Shown here: positions 23,356 to 32,248 of the stretch, piece by piece
How the letters are laid out: each line of letters opens with the position of its first letter
How positions within the stretch are numbered: position 1 is the first letter of the stretch
Assembly: GCA_023392635.1 (NCBI GenBank)
Contig: JAEVYS010000092.1
Coordinates: 53,256 to 117,255 of the forward strand
Direction of reading: 5' to 3'
DNA: 64,000 nt
Origin: Actinomycetes bacterium
GTDB lineage: Bacteria; Actinomycetota; Actinomycetes; Propionibacteriales; Propionibacteriaceae
The notes under the pieces: model-generated
Told to the model about the DNA's origin: nothing
Databases searched by the model: none
The model's input: the letters and a program-made list of their open reading frames with translations, nothing else
Position numbers and translations under genes: made by a program

Positions 23356-25995
23356 ATGACTGACGGCCCCGACGAACCCACCGACGTCGTCGACGTGGAC
23401 GCGGCCGCTGCCGCCGACCAGGCGCTGGCGCCCACCCAGGCGAAGACCGAGGAGATCGACCTGCAGGTCGAGATCCAGCGGTCCTACCTGGACTACGCGA
23501 TGAGCGTCATCGTCGGCCGCGCGTTGCCCGACGTCCGGGACGGGTTGAAGCCCGTGCACCGCCGCGTCCTCTACGCGATGTACGACGGCGGCTACCGCCC
23601 CGACCGCGGCTGGAACAAGTGTTCGCGCGTGGTCGGAGAGGTGATGGGCCTGTACCACCCGCACGGCGACTCGGCGATCTACGACACCCTCGTCCGCCTG
23701 GCGCAGCCGTGGGTGATGCGCGCGCCGCTGGTCTCCGGCCAAGGCAACTTCGGCTCTCCCGGCAACGACCCGGCCGCCGCCATGCGGTACACCGAGTGCA
23801 AGATGGCGCCGCTGTCGATGGAGATGGTGCGCGACATCACCGAGAACACCGTGGACTTCAAGCCCAACTACGACAACCGCGAGACCGAGCCGGTCGTGCT
23901 CCCGGCCCGGTTCCCGAACCTGCTGGTGAACGGCTCGACCGGCATCGCGGTGGGCATGGCAACCAACATTCCGACGCACAACCTGCGTGAGGTCGCGGAC
24001 GCCGTCCAGTGGGCGCTGGAACACCCGGACGCCACGAAGGAGGAGCTGCTCGAGGCCGCCATGGAGCGGATCAAGGGCCCCGACTTCCCCAACGGCGCGC
24101 TGATCGTCGGCCGCAAGGGGATCGAGGACGCGTACCGCACCGGCCGCGGCTCGGTGATCATGCGCGCGGTCATCGACATCGAGGAGGACCGCGCCGGCCG
24201 CACCCAGCTGGTGGTGACCGAGCTGCCGCACATGTGCAACCCGGACAACCTCGCGGTCAAGATCGCCGAGCTGGTGAACGCCGGCAAGCTCACCGGTATC
24301 GCGGACATCCGCGACGACTCCTCCGCCCGCACCGGTCAACGGCTGGTGATCCTGCTCAAGCGGGACGCGCAGCCGCGCGTGGTCATGAACAACCTCTACA
24401 AGCACACGCAGCTGCAGGACACCTTCGGCTGCAACATGCTGGCCCTGGTGGACGACGTCCCGCGCACGCTGCGGCTCGACCAGTTCATCAGCCACTGGGT
24501 GCGCCACCAGATCCAGGTGATCCAGCGGCGCACCGCGTACCGGCTCGAGGAGGCCGAGAAGCGGGCCCACCTGGACCGCGGGCTGGTGAAGGCGCTGAAC
24601 CGGCTGGACGAGGTCCTGGCGTTGATCCGGGCGTCCCGCACGGCCGAGGCCGCCCGCGAGGGGCTGAAGGACCTCCTCGACATCGACGACGACCAGGCGC
24701 TGCACATCCTGAACACGCAGCTGCGGCGACTGGCGGCGATGGAGATCCAGCAGATCATCGACCGGCTCGCCGAGATCGAGCTGCTGATCACCGACCTGCA
24801 GGACATCCTCGCGAAGGTCGAGCGGCAGCGGGAGATCATCAGCACCGAGCTGGCCGAGATCGTCGAGAAGTACGGTGACGAGCGGCGCACGCGGATCATC
24901 GCCGCGGACGGCGACCTGTCCGACGAGGACTTCATCCCCGACGACGACATGGTCGTCACGATCACCCGCGGCGGGTACGCCAAGCGCACCCGCACCGACC
25001 TGTACCGCACCCAGAAGCGCGGCGGGAAGGGCGTCCGGGGGGCCAGCCTGCGGGTGGACGACGAGGTGGACCACCTGTTCGCGACCACGAACCACCACTG
25101 GATCCTGTTCTTCACCAACCTGGGCCGGGTGTACCGGGCGAAGGTGTGGCAGCTGCCGGAGGCCGGCCGTGACGCCAAGGGCGGCCACGTGGCCGGGCTG
25201 CTGAGCTTCCTGCCCGACGAGCGGATCGCCGAGGTGCTGACCCTGCGGGCCTACGACGACGCGCCGTACCTGCTGCTGGCCACGCGCAACGGCCTGGTGA
25301 AGAAGACCGAGCTGCGGGCGTACGACTCGCCCCGTCAGGCCGGCGTGATCGCGATCAACTTCCGCGAGGGCGACGACGAGCTGATCGGTGCGGCGCTGTG
25401 CAGTGCGGCCGACGACGTGCTGCTGGTGTCGCGCAAGGGGCAGGCGATCCGGTTCGCCGCGGACGACGAGCAGCTGCGTCCGATGGGACGGGCGACGTCC
25501 GGAGTGACCGGCATGAAGTTCCGGGACGGCGACGCGCTGCTCAGCATGTCGGTCATCGGTGCGGACATGCCCGAGGACGACCGCTACGTGTTCACGGTGA
25601 CCGACGGCGGCTTCGCCAAGCGGACCGCGGTCAGCGAGTACCGGCAGCAGGGCCGCGGCGGGCTGGGCATCAAGGCGATGAAGCTCAACTCCGAGCGCGG
25701 GTCGCTGGTCGGCGGCCTGGTCGTGCAGGAGTCCGACGAGGTGATCGCGATCAAGGTGAGCGGCCAGGTGACCCGATCGGCGGTGGCCGAGGTGCCGGCG
25801 AAGGGACGCGACACGATGGGCGTGAAGTTCGTCGGCGTGGCGGAGGACGATGCGGTGTCCGTGATCGCCCTCAATCCGGAGTCGAGCGCTGTGGAGGCCG
25901 AGATCGAGGCGATTGCTCCGGATGTGACCCCGGAGGGTACCGTTGACCAGACGTCAACCGCGACCACCGAGGCCGAGGAGGAGAAGGGTGACTGA
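23356..25995 (+). CDS. gyrA: DNA gyrase subunit A
   Basis: GyrA (879 residues) is the DNA-cutting subunit. The catalytic tyrosine is Tyr145 in AAAMRYTEC. The quinolone-resistance-determining region reads HPHGDSAIYDTLVRLAQ, with Ser106 and Asp110 at the two key positions, which is the sensitive-type arrangement. The C-terminal beta-pinwheel contains the GyrA box QKRGGKGVRG near 556, needed for negative supercoiling. GAAGGAGAGTAGG lies just before the ATG. The stop overlaps the following DUF3566 gene by 8 bp. Confidence 0.98.
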   Translation: MTDGPDEPTDVVDVDAAAAADQALAPTQAKTEEIDLQVEIQRSYLDYAMSVIVGRALPDVRDGLKPVHRRVLYAMYDGGYRPDRGWNKCSRVVGEVMGLYHPHGDSAIYDTLVRLAQPWVMRAPLVSGQGNFGSPGNDPAAAMRYTECKMAPLSMEMVRDITENTVDFKPNYDNRETEPVVLPARFPNLLVNGSTGIAVGMATNIPTHNLREVADAVQWALEHPDATKEELLEAAMERIKGPDFPNGALIVGRKGIEDAYRTGRGSVIMRAVIDIEEDRAGRTQLVVTELPHMCNPDNLAVKIAELVNAGKLTGIADIRDDSSARTGQRLVILLKRDAQPRVVMNNLYKHTQLQDTFGCNMLALVDDVPRTLRLDQFISHWVRHQIQVIQRRTAYRLEEAEKRAHLDRGLVKALNRLDEVLALIRASRTAEAAREGLKDLLDIDDDQALHILNTQLRRLAAMEIQQIIDRLAEIELLITDLQDILAKVERQREIISTELAEIVEKYGDERRTRIIAADGDLSDEDFIPDDDMVVTITRGGYAKRTRTDLYRTQKRGGKGVRGASLRVDDEVDHLFATTNHHWILFFTNLGRVYRAKVWQLPEAGRDAKGGHVAGLLSFLPDERIAEVLTLRAYDDAPYLLLATRNGLVKKTELRAYDSPRQAGVIAINFREGDDELIGAALCSAADDVLLVSRKGQAIRFAADDEQLRPMGRATSGVTGMKFRDGDALLSMSVIGADMPEDDRYVFTVTDGGFAKRTAVSEYRQQGRGGLGIKAMKLNSERGSLVGGLVVQESDEVIAIKVSGQVTRSAVAEVPAKGRDTMGVKFVGVAEDDAVSVIALNPESSAVEAEIEAIAPDVTPEGTVDQTSTATTEAEEEKGD

Positions 25996-26875
25996 TCGAC
26001 CAGGCACCGTGGAGGGCCAGACCCAGGAGGGTCAGGACCACCCGCAGTGGCGCGTTGAGGGCTCCGAGTCCTCTGGGGACGGCCTGGGTGACACGGTCGT
26101 GAGCTTCCCCCGCATCGCCGACGACGGCGCTCCGCCCGACCTGCCGGCCCCGCCGCGGCCGCGCACCGGACGCACCGGTCGCCAGCCGGCGGTGAACGCT
26201 GACGGGAGCGTGAAGAAGTCCGCGGCGAAGGCTGAGCCCGCCGTCAAGCCCGCTCCGGTACCGACGAAGGACGAGGCCACGACAGTGATCAACGCGCCCT
26301 CGCCGTTCGCACCACCGGCGTCGGCTGCGACGGCGCCGACCGCTCCGGTCTCCCCGGCGCCCACGCTGCCGCCCGCTCCGTTCGCGGGGCCGAAGGCGTA
26401 CGGTCCCCCCGCTGCGGCGGGCGCCGTAGCTGCCGCAGCCGTGGCACCGGCCGCCGTCGCACCGACGTCACCGGTCTCGGCGTCGAAGCCGTCGGGCCTG
26501 CGCCGCACCCGCAAGGCGCGCCTGCGGCTGTCGAAGATCGACCCGTGGTCGGTGATGAAGACGTCGTTCCTGTTCTCGATCGCCTTCGGGATCATGTTCG
26601 TGGTCGCCGTCGCCGTCGTCTGGACGGTCGTGCTGCAGTCGGGGGTGTTCGAGGCCATCAACGCGGCGATCGTGAACATCATCTCGAGCCCGAACTCGAC
26701 CACCACCTGGCGGATCGAGGACTACGTCAACGGCAACAAGGTGCTGGGCATCGCGGCGCTGCTCGCGGTGATCAACGTGGTGATCTCCACCGCGCTGGGC
26801 ACCCTGGCGGCGTTCCTGTACAACCTCAGCGCCAACATCCTCGGTGGCCTGGAGCTCACGCTCGCCGAGGACTGA
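25988..26875 (+). CDS. DUF3566 domain-containing membrane protein
   Basis: This 295-residue protein starts at GTG 25988, overlapping the gyrA stop, with GAGGAGAAG just before it. Residues 1-165 are a low-complexity Ala/Pro/Thr-rich region. The C-terminal 115 residues form the DUF3566 domain: SKIDPWSVMKTSFLFSIAFG, a first membrane helix, a soluble loop ending WRIEDYVNGNKVLGIAALLAVINVV, and a second helix followed by LGTLAAFLYNLSANILGGLELTL. The gene is a near-constant neighbour of gyrA in actinobacteria. Its function is not known; a cell-envelope or division role is only suspected. Confidence 0.93.
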   Translation: MTDRPGTVEGQTQEGQDHPQWRVEGSESSGDGLGDTVVSFPRIADDGAPPDLPAPPRPRTGRTGRQPAVNADGSVKKSAAKAEPAVKPAPVPTKDEATTVINAPSPFAPPASAATAPTAPVSPAPTLPPAPFAGPKAYGPPAAAGAVAAAAVAPAAVAPTSPVSASKPSGLRRTRKARLRLSKIDPWSVMKTSFLFSIAFGIMFVVAVAVVWTVVLQSGVFEAINAAIVNIISSPNSTTTWRIEDYVNGNKVLGIAALLAVINVVISTALGTLAAFLYNLSANILGGLELTLAED

Positions 26876-26948
26876 CCCGGGTTGGCCCGAGGAATCCCGG
26901 GGGAGATGCCCTCGCGAACGGCTGCCCGTCCCACCGACACGCCTCAAG

Positions 26949-26977
26949 TTGAGTGCATCCACCGGAGTCGGTAACGT
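26949..26977 (+). promoter_or_regulatory. Predicted promoter of tRNA-Ile
   Basis: TTGAGT (26949-26954), a 17-bp spacer and TAACGT (26972-26977) give a good vegetative promoter, with the predicted start about 18 bp before the tRNA. Confidence 0.6.
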
Positions 26978-27002
26978 TTCCTCCTGCGTGTTCCGCGCAA
27001 GC

Positions 27003-27079
27003 GGGCCTATAGCTCAGACGGTTAGAGCGCTGCCCTGATAAGGCAGAGGTCACTGGTTCAAGTCCAGTTAGGCCCACCA
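27003..27079 (+). tRNA. tRNA-Ile (anticodon GAT)
   Basis: This 77-nt cloverleaf has a perfect 7-bp acceptor stem (GGGCCTA/TAGGCCC), a D arm with AGCTCAGACGGTTAGAGC, the anticodon stem CTGCC/GGCAG around CTGATAA, and a T arm with GGTTCAAGTCC. The anticodon is GAT, for isoleucine. The 3' CCA is encoded. It follows gyrA-DUF3566 as in most actinobacteria, but the usual tRNA-Ala partner is not adjacent. Confidence 0.98.
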
Positions 27080-27104
27080 CGCCCCACACCCCGCTTCCGC
27101 AAAC

Positions 27105-27140
27105 TGGACCGAAAGCGCCGACATCGGCGGTTTGGGTCCA
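27105..27140 (+). terminator. Hairpin after tRNA-Ile
   Basis: TGGACC (27105-27110) pairs with GGTCCA (27135-27140), and inner AAA/TTT and GCCGA/TCGGC segments extend the stem imperfectly. It lies 25 bp after the tRNA and before the thioredoxin-like gene, a suitable place for termination. There is no T-run. Confidence 0.45.
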
Positions 27141-27200
27141 CTTCGCCTGCGGTGGATCCCGCCCGGCGACCGATTGGCGGGCCGACCTATCCTGACCGGC

Positions 27201-27539
27201 ATGGCGCACGAGTACCTTCCCGAGTCGGTCACCCGCGAGCAGGTCGACGCCCTTCCCGGCGCAACCGTGCTGCAGTTCGGCACGAACTGGTGCGGGTACT
27301 GCCGCGCCGCGCAGGGAGTGATCGAACCGGTGCTCGAGGGTGGCGAGGGCCTGACCCGCATCCTGGTGGAGGACGGCAAGGGCCGCCCGCTCGGCCGTTC
27401 CTACCGGGTGAAGCTGTGGCCGACGCTGATCTTCCTGGCCGACGGTCGCGAAGTGGCTCGGGTCGTACGTCCCTGGAAGCGTGAGGACGTGAGCACGGCG
27501 CTCGCCGAACTCGAGGCGGCGGAGACTCCGCGCGCCTGA
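27201..27539 (+). CDS. Thioredoxin family protein
   Basis: This 112-residue thioredoxin-fold protein starts at ATG 27201. The redox motif is WCGYC (residues 30-34), preceded by QFGTN. The cis-proline loop is VKLWPTLIFLADG near 75. No signal peptide or membrane anchor is seen, so it should be cytoplasmic. WCGYC instead of WCGPC is common among thioredoxin-like, non-canonical reductases. It is a single-gene unit between tRNA-Ile and a convergent aldo/keto reductase. Confidence 0.88.
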   Translation: MAHEYLPESVTREQVDALPGATVLQFGTNWCGYCRAAQGVIEPVLEGGEGLTRILVEDGKGRPLGRSYRVKLWPTLIFLADGREVARVVRPWKREDVSTALAELEAAETPRA

Positions 27540-27556
27540 ACCGAGCCCGGGGGGAA

Positions 27557-27577
27557 CCGGGCGCGAACCGCGCCCGG
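27557..27577. terminator. Bidirectional terminator hairpin
   Basis: A perfect 9-bp stem CCGGGCGCG/CGCGCCCGG with a 3-nt loop fills the 42-bp gap between the convergent thioredoxin-like and aldo/keto reductase genes. It could serve both strands. Confidence 0.7.
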
Positions 27578-27581
27578 CGCC

Positions 27582-28454
27582 TCAGGCGCCCACAGCGTCG
27601 AGGTCGGCGAGGTCCCGTGCGGACAACACGAGGTCGCCCACGGCCAGGTTCTGCTCCAGATGGGCCACGCTCGACGTTCCCGGGATCAACAGGATGTTCT
27701 CCCGGTGCGCCAGCAGCCACGCCAGTCCCACCTGGGCCGGCGTCGCGCCCAGCCTACGGGCGACCGCCTGCACCACCGGGTTGTCGGGCACCTTCGGGGT
27801 GTGGGGAAACGCGGAGCCGAGCGGGAAGTAGGGCGCGTAGGCGATCCCCAGCCCTGTACACAGGTCGAGCACTTCGGCGTCCGTACGGTCCAGGAGGCTG
27901 AAGGCGTTCTGGACGCACACGATCCCGGCCTGGTCGATCGCCTGCTGCACCTGGGACCGGCTCGCCGTGGAGATGCCGATGCCAGCGATCTTGCCCTCCT
28001 CGCGCAGTGCCACCATCTCGGCCAGCTGGTCCTCCAGTGGCACACGCTGGTCGGCGGGCAGTCCTTCGGGGTGGTCCATCAGCCGGAGGTTCACCGCGCC
28101 GAGCCGCTCCACCTGCAGCGTCCGCAGGTTGTCCTCGACGCCGGAGCGCAACTGCTCGGGACGCTGACCGGGCGTCCAGCCGCCCTTGTCGTCGCGGAAC
28201 GCACCGACCTTCGAGACGAGCACGAGGTCGTCCGGATACGGGTACAGCGCCTCGCGGATCAGCTGGTTGGCGACGTCCGGCCCGTAGTACTGCGCGGTGT
28301 CGATGTGGTTCACCCCGAGCTCAAGGGCCCGGCGCAGCACCGCGAGCGCGGCGGCATGATCGCGCGGCGGTCCGAAGACGCCGGGTCCGGGAAGCTGCAT
28401 GGCCCCGAAGCCGATCCGGCGCACGGTCGAGGTCCCCAACGGGTAGGTGTCCAT
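27582..28454 (-). CDS. Aldo/keto reductase
   Basis: This 290-residue (beta/alpha)8 NADPH oxidoreductase starts at ATG 28454. The catalytic tetrad is visible as Asp and Tyr in HIDTAQYYGP (near 50-59), Lys in LVLVSKVGAF near 80, and the His region in RLMDHPEG near 126. NADPH phosphate-binding residues are expected in the C-terminal IPGTSSVAHLEQNL near 262. Such enzymes reduce aldehydes and ketones; the physiological substrate is not evident. It is divergent from a small secreted protein. Confidence 0.92.
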   Translation of the reverse strand: MDTYPLGTSTVRRIGFGAMQLPGPGVFGPPRDHAAALAVLRRALELGVNHIDTAQYYGPDVANQLIREALYPYPDDLVLVSKVGAFRDDKGGWTPGQRPEQLRSGVEDNLRTLQVERLGAVNLRLMDHPEGLPADQRVPLEDQLAEMVALREEGKIAGIGISTASRSQVQQAIDQAGIVCVQNAFSLLDRTDAEVLDLCTGLGIAYAPYFPLGSAFPHTPKVPDNPVVQAVARRLGATPAQVGLAWLLAHRENILLIPGTSSVAHLEQNLAVGDLVLSARDLADLDAVGA

Positions 28455-28540
28455 GCGGCCGACGATAGCTCCGGGCTCCGAGGGGTTCCCCGTCGCCCGT
28501 CCGGGGACTATCGACGACCCGGGTCGCGCGCCACCCTTGG

Positions 28541-28888
28541 ATGGTGAAGTTCCTGTGCGCTGGCGTGATGGCGACGCCCGTGAGCCTCGTGCTCGTCGCG
28601 CTGCTCGCCGGCGGTGCAGGCCCGGCACAGGCGGCCGCGTCGCAGCTGGCCGCGTCCTGCGCGCAGAGCGCCGGCAGCTTCGTCGTCGACGGTTCCTCCG
28701 TGCGCATGCTCGTGGCCGGGGACGCCGCCTCCGACGACCCGGCGAGCACCGCCGTCACGTGCCTCGCCAGGGCCGCCGGTATCCCGCTGGACGACGCCGG
28801 TCAGGCGGAACTGGGCACCTTCGCCGGCTGGACGGTCACCCTCGACCAGGGCGGCCGGCGCGTGTTCACCTCCACGACGCAGGGCTGA
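28541..28888 (+). CDS. Small secreted protein (hypothetical)
   Basis: This 115-residue protein begins with a signal peptide: MVKF, a hydrophobic stretch to about residue 28, and an AQAA cleavage region. The mature part is about 85 residues and keeps two cysteines (near 40 and 74) that could form one disulfide. No family is recognised. No catalytic motif is seen. It lies 87 bp from the divergent aldo/keto reductase and 44 bp before a methyltransferase gene. Confidence 0.6.
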   Translation: MVKFLCAGVMATPVSLVLVALLAGGAGPAQAAASQLAASCAQSAGSFVVDGSSVRMLVAGDAASDDPASTAVTCLARAAGIPLDDAGQAELGTFAGWTVTLDQGGRRVFTSTTQG

Positions 28889-28932
28889 TCCCTGCCGCCT
28901 GCAGCCCTTCCGGCCGGTGGCAGGATGGCGTG

Positions 28933-29808
28933 ATGAGCACCGCTTCAGCGAGCGCGACGGCCGTTCTGGTGTGCCAGGGACGGGCGAGCGCGGACGGACG
29001 GTACGCGGTGGGCCGCTTCTCCGACCCGGTCGCCCGTGACCTGCTCGAGCCCGACGAGCTCGAGGTGGTCGACCGGGTGCGCGTCGGCGCCGTCCCGGGC
29101 GAGGGCACCGCGCGCATGGCCTACGAGATGGTCCGCCAGACGGGCCTGACGATCGTTCCCCGCACCGTGGCGATCGACGACGCCATCCGCGCGCAGGTGA
29201 CCGGTCAACTGGTGATCCTCGGTGCCGGGCTCGACAGCCGCGCCTGGCGGATGTCCGAGCTCGCCTCCACGACCGTGTTCGAGGTCGACCAGCCCGCGTC
29301 CCAGAAGGAGAAGGTGCGCCGCATCGGGGCCAGGGCGCCGCTGGCGCTGCGCGTGGCGCAGGTGCCGGTCGACCTCAACAGTGGGGCGCTCGCCCGCGGA
29401 CTCCAGGACGCGGGCTTCGATCCCCGGGCAAGGACCACGTGGGTGTGGGAGGGCGTCATCCCCTACCTCCCCGCAGCAGCGGTCGCCGCCACCCTCGGCG
29501 AGCTCTCGACACAGTCGGCCCCCGGCAGCCGGCTGGTCCTGACCTACCAGTCGCGCGAGTTGCGTCCGCGCCTCGGCCGGACGCTGTTGCGCCTCGTGCT
29601 GCGGGCTTCCGGCGCCGCCGATCCCCTCGCGAGCGAGCCGTGGCGCTCCCTGTGGCGGCCGTCCGAGCTGGCCCGGCTCTGTGAACAGCACGGCTACCGG
29701 GTGGACGCCGACGACGACCTGCTCTCGCTGTCCGCGAAGCTCGACCTGCCGGCCGGTGTGGCGTCGTCGCTGCGCAACGGCCATGTCGCCATAGCGACCC
29801 GGGTGTAG
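28933..29808 (+). CDS. SAM-dependent methyltransferase, leucine carboxyl methyltransferase-like
   Basis: This 291-residue protein of the LCM-type SAM methyltransferase family starts at ATG 28933. Motif I is LVILGAGLDSRAWRM near residues 96-110, with the acidic FEVDQPASQKEKV near 117. WVWEGVIPYLP near 177 is the typical post-motif II segment. The TARMAYEMVRQTGL stretch near 56 and D-D-A-I near 73 fit the mycobacterial putative O-methyltransferase group, often linked to polyketide or lipid methylation. Substrate is unknown. Confidence 0.85.
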   Translation: MSTASASATAVLVCQGRASADGRYAVGRFSDPVARDLLEPDELEVVDRVRVGAVPGEGTARMAYEMVRQTGLTIVPRTVAIDDAIRAQVTGQLVILGAGLDSRAWRMSELASTTVFEVDQPASQKEKVRRIGARAPLALRVAQVPVDLNSGALARGLQDAGFDPRARTTWVWEGVIPYLPAAAVAATLGELSTQSAPGSRLVLTYQSRELRPRLGRTLLRLVLRASGAADPLASEPWRSLWRPSELARLCEQHGYRVDADDDLLSLSAKLDLPAGVASSLRNGHVAIATRV

Positions 29809-29838
29809 CCGGCCGACCTCCGAAACGGGACGGACGGG

Positions 29839-31146
29839 TCAGGCGGCCGGTTCCTCGACGGTCGCCGGCTCGGAATGGGTGGTGACCCAGAAGCGGGCGG
29901 TCACCAGCAGCCCGAGCACCAGCAGGCCGGAGGTGAGGAAGAACGGCCACGTGCGGTCCATGCCCGACAGCCAGCCGGAGATCCATCCGAACGGCGCCGT
30001 CACCAGCATGACCACCGTTCGCTGGATCGCCATCACCCGTGACCGCTCGTGCCGGTCGACGTGCAGGGCGACCAGCGACTCGGCGAGCATGAACAGGATG
30101 CCGGCGCCGAAGGCGTCCAGCAGGAGGCAGGCGCCCAGCAGCGCGTAGGTGGTCCACCCGGGGCCGGCGGTGGACACCGGGATGCTGACCAGCAGGACCT
30201 GCCCCGCCAGGTACACGGCGAACCCCCACAGGGTGGGCCGCTTGAGGTGCTTGCCGTGCGTGAGCCACGGGATGAGGCTGAAGAAGAACCCCACGGACAA
30301 CAGCGAGCGCACCATCGGGAAGAACGGCAGCAGCGGGTCGGGGACGCCCAGGTGCTGGTTGACCACCACCTGCCAGAACGTCCCGTTGACCAGGGCGACC
30401 GCGCCCACGAGGGCGGCGATGGTCAGCGAGAAGATCGTGCCCTTCGAGCGCACGATGAGCCCCAGTACCCCGCGATAGCCGGCCAGCACGCGCCACATGC
30501 TCACCCCACGCGTCTGCTCGCGCCGCAGGCGTCCGGTGTCGGTCTCGGTGGACCAGCGGTAGAGGATCACGATCTTGGCCGTCATGATGACGAACGCGTT
30601 GAGGTAGAGGATGCGGACGGCCGGCTCCAGCCCGAACCGGGAGACCAGGACCGCCGCGATGGGCGCGAACAGGGCCGAGAACTCGGCGGCGACCTTGATC
30701 AGTGAGTAGACCTTGGTGATCTCCCCCCGGTCGACGTCCTCGACGAGGAGGCAGTCCCAGGAGTTCTGGGTCACCTGCCAGGCGCCGTTGATGACCGACG
30801 CGACGAGGAACCACCAGAAGTTCTGGGCGAAGGCCCAGATCAGGCAGGGGATCGACCAGGCGATCACGTCGAAGACGGCGGTGGTGAGGCGCCGTCCGAG
30901 CTTGTCGGTGATGACGCCGCTGAGCAGGCCGAAGACCACCTGCGAGAGCATCGAGATCGTCGCCAGCAGGCCGATCTGCTGGTCGACCACGCCCAGGGCG
31001 AGCATGAAGACCGAGGCGTAGGGCAGCACGAGCATCATCGACAAGCCCCACAGGGGCTCGGTGTAGACGCAGGCACGCCCGTTCCCGCGCAGAGCCAGGA
31101 GGCTGGCTACCAGTGGGCTTCGCGGACGGGGCACCGGCCCAGTCAA
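29839..31146 (-). CDS. MFS transporter
   Basis: This major facilitator of up to 435 residues has about 12 membrane helices. The loop 2-3 motif reads GVITDKLGRRLTT near 78, a good match to MFS motif A (GxxxDRxGRR). The start is uncertain: TTG at 31146 or GTG at 31134 are both in frame, and neither has a strong ribosome binding site. The N-terminal segment CVYTEPLWGLSMMLVLPY and the mid-loop STETDTGRLRREQTRG have no diagnostic value for substrate. It is divergent from the ACT-domain gene by about 120 bp and could be a sugar or drug carrier. Confidence 0.85.
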   Translation of the reverse strand: MTGPVPRPRSPLVASLLALRGNGRACVYTEPLWGLSMMLVLPYASVFMLALGVVDQQIGLLATISMLSQVVFGLLSGVITDKLGRRLTTAVFDVIAWSIPCLIWAFAQNFWWFLVASVINGAWQVTQNSWDCLLVEDVDRGEITKVYSLIKVAAEFSALFAPIAAVLVSRFGLEPAVRILYLNAFVIMTAKIVILYRWSTETDTGRLRREQTRGVSMWRVLAGYRGVLGLIVRSKGTIFSLTIAALVGAVALVNGTFWQVVVNQHLGVPDPLLPFFPMVRSLLSVGFFFSLIPWLTHGKHLKRPTLWGFAVYLAGQVLLVSIPVSTAGPGWTTYALLGACLLLDAFGAGILFMLAESLVALHVDRHERSRVMAIQRTVVMLVTAPFGWISGWLSGMDRTWPFFLTSGLLVLGLLVTARFWVTTHSEPATVEEPAA

Positions 31147-31264
31147 TCACGGCGCAACGCAGCGATTCGAACCCGTCGAGGAGTCGTTCGACCGACCAGC
31201 GGAACTGCGCGGACGAGTTCCACTCGGCGACCTCCACGGTGGCGGCAGCGATTACCATGCCAAC

Positions 31265-31780
31265 GTGTCCAACCTCGTCCTCACCGTTGTCGGCGACGAT
31301 CGCGCCGGCCTGGTCGCCGCCCTCGCCGACGTCGTGTCCGCCCACGGCGGCAACTGGGAGCACAGCCAGCTCGCCGAACTCGCCGGGACCTTCGCCGGAA
31401 TCGTCGTCGTCTCAGTGCCGGACGAGCGGGCGGACGACCTCACCGTGGCCCTCGGCCGGCTGGACGGGCTGCTGAAGGTCACGGTCCATCCCGGCGCCCT
31501 CCAGACGGAGGCGGCGAAGCCGCGGGAGCTCACGGTCAACGTGCTCGGCAACGACCACCCGGGGATCGTGCGCGACATCTCCGCCGTACTCAGCCGACAC
31601 GGCCTGAGCATCGACCTGCTCACGAGCGAGAGCAGGGAGGCGCCGATGTCCGGAGGACGGCTGTTCGAGGCGCACGTGGTGGCACGCGTTCCGGCCGGCG
31701 CGGACCCCGGCGCGATCAAGGCCGACCTGGAGCGGCTGGCGGCAGAGATCCTGGTGGACATCACGCTCGAGGACCTCTGA
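31265..31780 (+). CDS. Tandem ACT-domain protein (GcvR-like)
   Basis: This 171-residue protein consists of two ACT domains, at about residues 3-75 and 88-165. The second begins LTVNVLGNDHPGIVRDISAVLSRHG, a textbook ACT start with the D-x-P-G-I ligand loop; the first has VVGDDRAGLVAALADVVSAHGG. This is the architecture of the glycine cleavage repressor GcvR of proteobacteria and related amino-acid sensors. There is no DNA-binding domain. The ligand and partner are unknown. The start is GTG 31265. Confidence 0.85.
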   Translation: MSNLVLTVVGDDRAGLVAALADVVSAHGGNWEHSQLAELAGTFAGIVVVSVPDERADDLTVALGRLDGLLKVTVHPGALQTEAAKPRELTVNVLGNDHPGIVRDISAVLSRHGLSIDLLTSESREAPMSGGRLFEAHVVARVPAGADPGAIKADLERLAAEILVDITLEDL

Positions 31781-31819
31781 TCGCCCGCGGCACGAGCGCT
31801 TGCTCCCCGAAACGCAGGT

Positions 31820-31853
31820 CGCCCGCCGTCCCCGGACAGGGGGACGGCGGGCG
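31820..31853. terminator. Strong terminator hairpin
   Basis: A perfect 13-bp stem, CGCCCGCCGTCCC (31820-31832) and GGGACGGCGGGCG (31841-31853), with an 8-nt loop lies between the convergent ACT-domain gene and the 49-residue membrane protein gene. It can act in either direction. Confidence 0.8.
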
Positions 31854-31869
31854 AAGAGCGGGGGTGTGA

Positions 31870-32019
31870 CTAGGTGACGTGGAAGACGCTGACCCCACCG
31901 GGTCCGACCAGCAGGCCGACCACGATGAGCACGATCCCCCACAGCATCTGGCCCCTCACGAGGGCGAAGATCCCTGAGACCACGAGAATCGCGGCGAGGA
32001 TCCACAACAGAAGTGCCAT
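31870..32019 (-). CDS. 49-residue hydrophobic membrane protein
   Basis: This small frame starts at ATG 32019, with AAGGAG seven bases upstream, and ends at TAG 31872-31870. The protein, which begins MALLLWILAAILVVSGI, has two hydrophobic segments (about 3-19 and 24-40) around a short polar turn VRGQM and ends GPGGVSVFHVT. It resembles the small two-helix membrane proteins often found in actinobacterial stress operons. It follows csbD by 20 bp and probably shares its alternative-sigma promoter. No function is known. Confidence 0.75.
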   Translation of the reverse strand: MALLLWILAAILVVSGIFALVRGQMLWGIVLIVVGLLVGPGGVSVFHVT

Positions 32020-32039
32020 TGTCGAACTCCTTCCACTGC

Positions 32040-32210
32040 TTACTTGAAAGCGTCCTTGACGTTCTCGCCGGCCTGCTTGACGTTGGCGGCGGCCTGGTCG
32101 GCCTTGCCCTCAGCCTCGAGCGACTCGTTGTCAGTGACCTTGCCGACGCCTTCCTTGATGTTGCCCTTGGCCTCTTCGGCGGCGTTGCGTACCTTGTCGT
32201 CGATACCCAT
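32040..32210 (-). CDS. CsbD family stress protein
   Basis: This 56-residue, hydrophilic, helix-rich protein is MGIDDKVRNAAEEAKGNIKE and onward, with repeats of the type K-A-D-Q-A-A-A-N-V-K-Q. This is the CsbD pattern; in Bacillus csbD is a sigma-B-dependent general stress gene of unknown mechanism. The start ATG 32210 is chosen over one nine bases upstream because AAGGAG directly abuts the latter. A sequence matching the sigma-B/sigma-F promoter lies 40-60 bp upstream. A sigma factor of that class is the next gene. Confidence 0.9.
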   Translation of the reverse strand: MGIDDKVRNAAEEAKGNIKEGVGKVTDNESLEAEGKADQAAANVKQAGENVKDAFK

Positions 32211-32248
32211 TGGGGTCATCTCCTTCTGTCGATCCGTACGTGTGTCTG

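Noticed and set aside
21322..25188. Very long minus-strand open frame (1288 codons) across gyrB and gyrA
   Set aside because: It is antisense to two certain genes, has low-complexity Val/Gly/Asp/Arg-rich content and no family features; long antisense frames are expected at this GC content.
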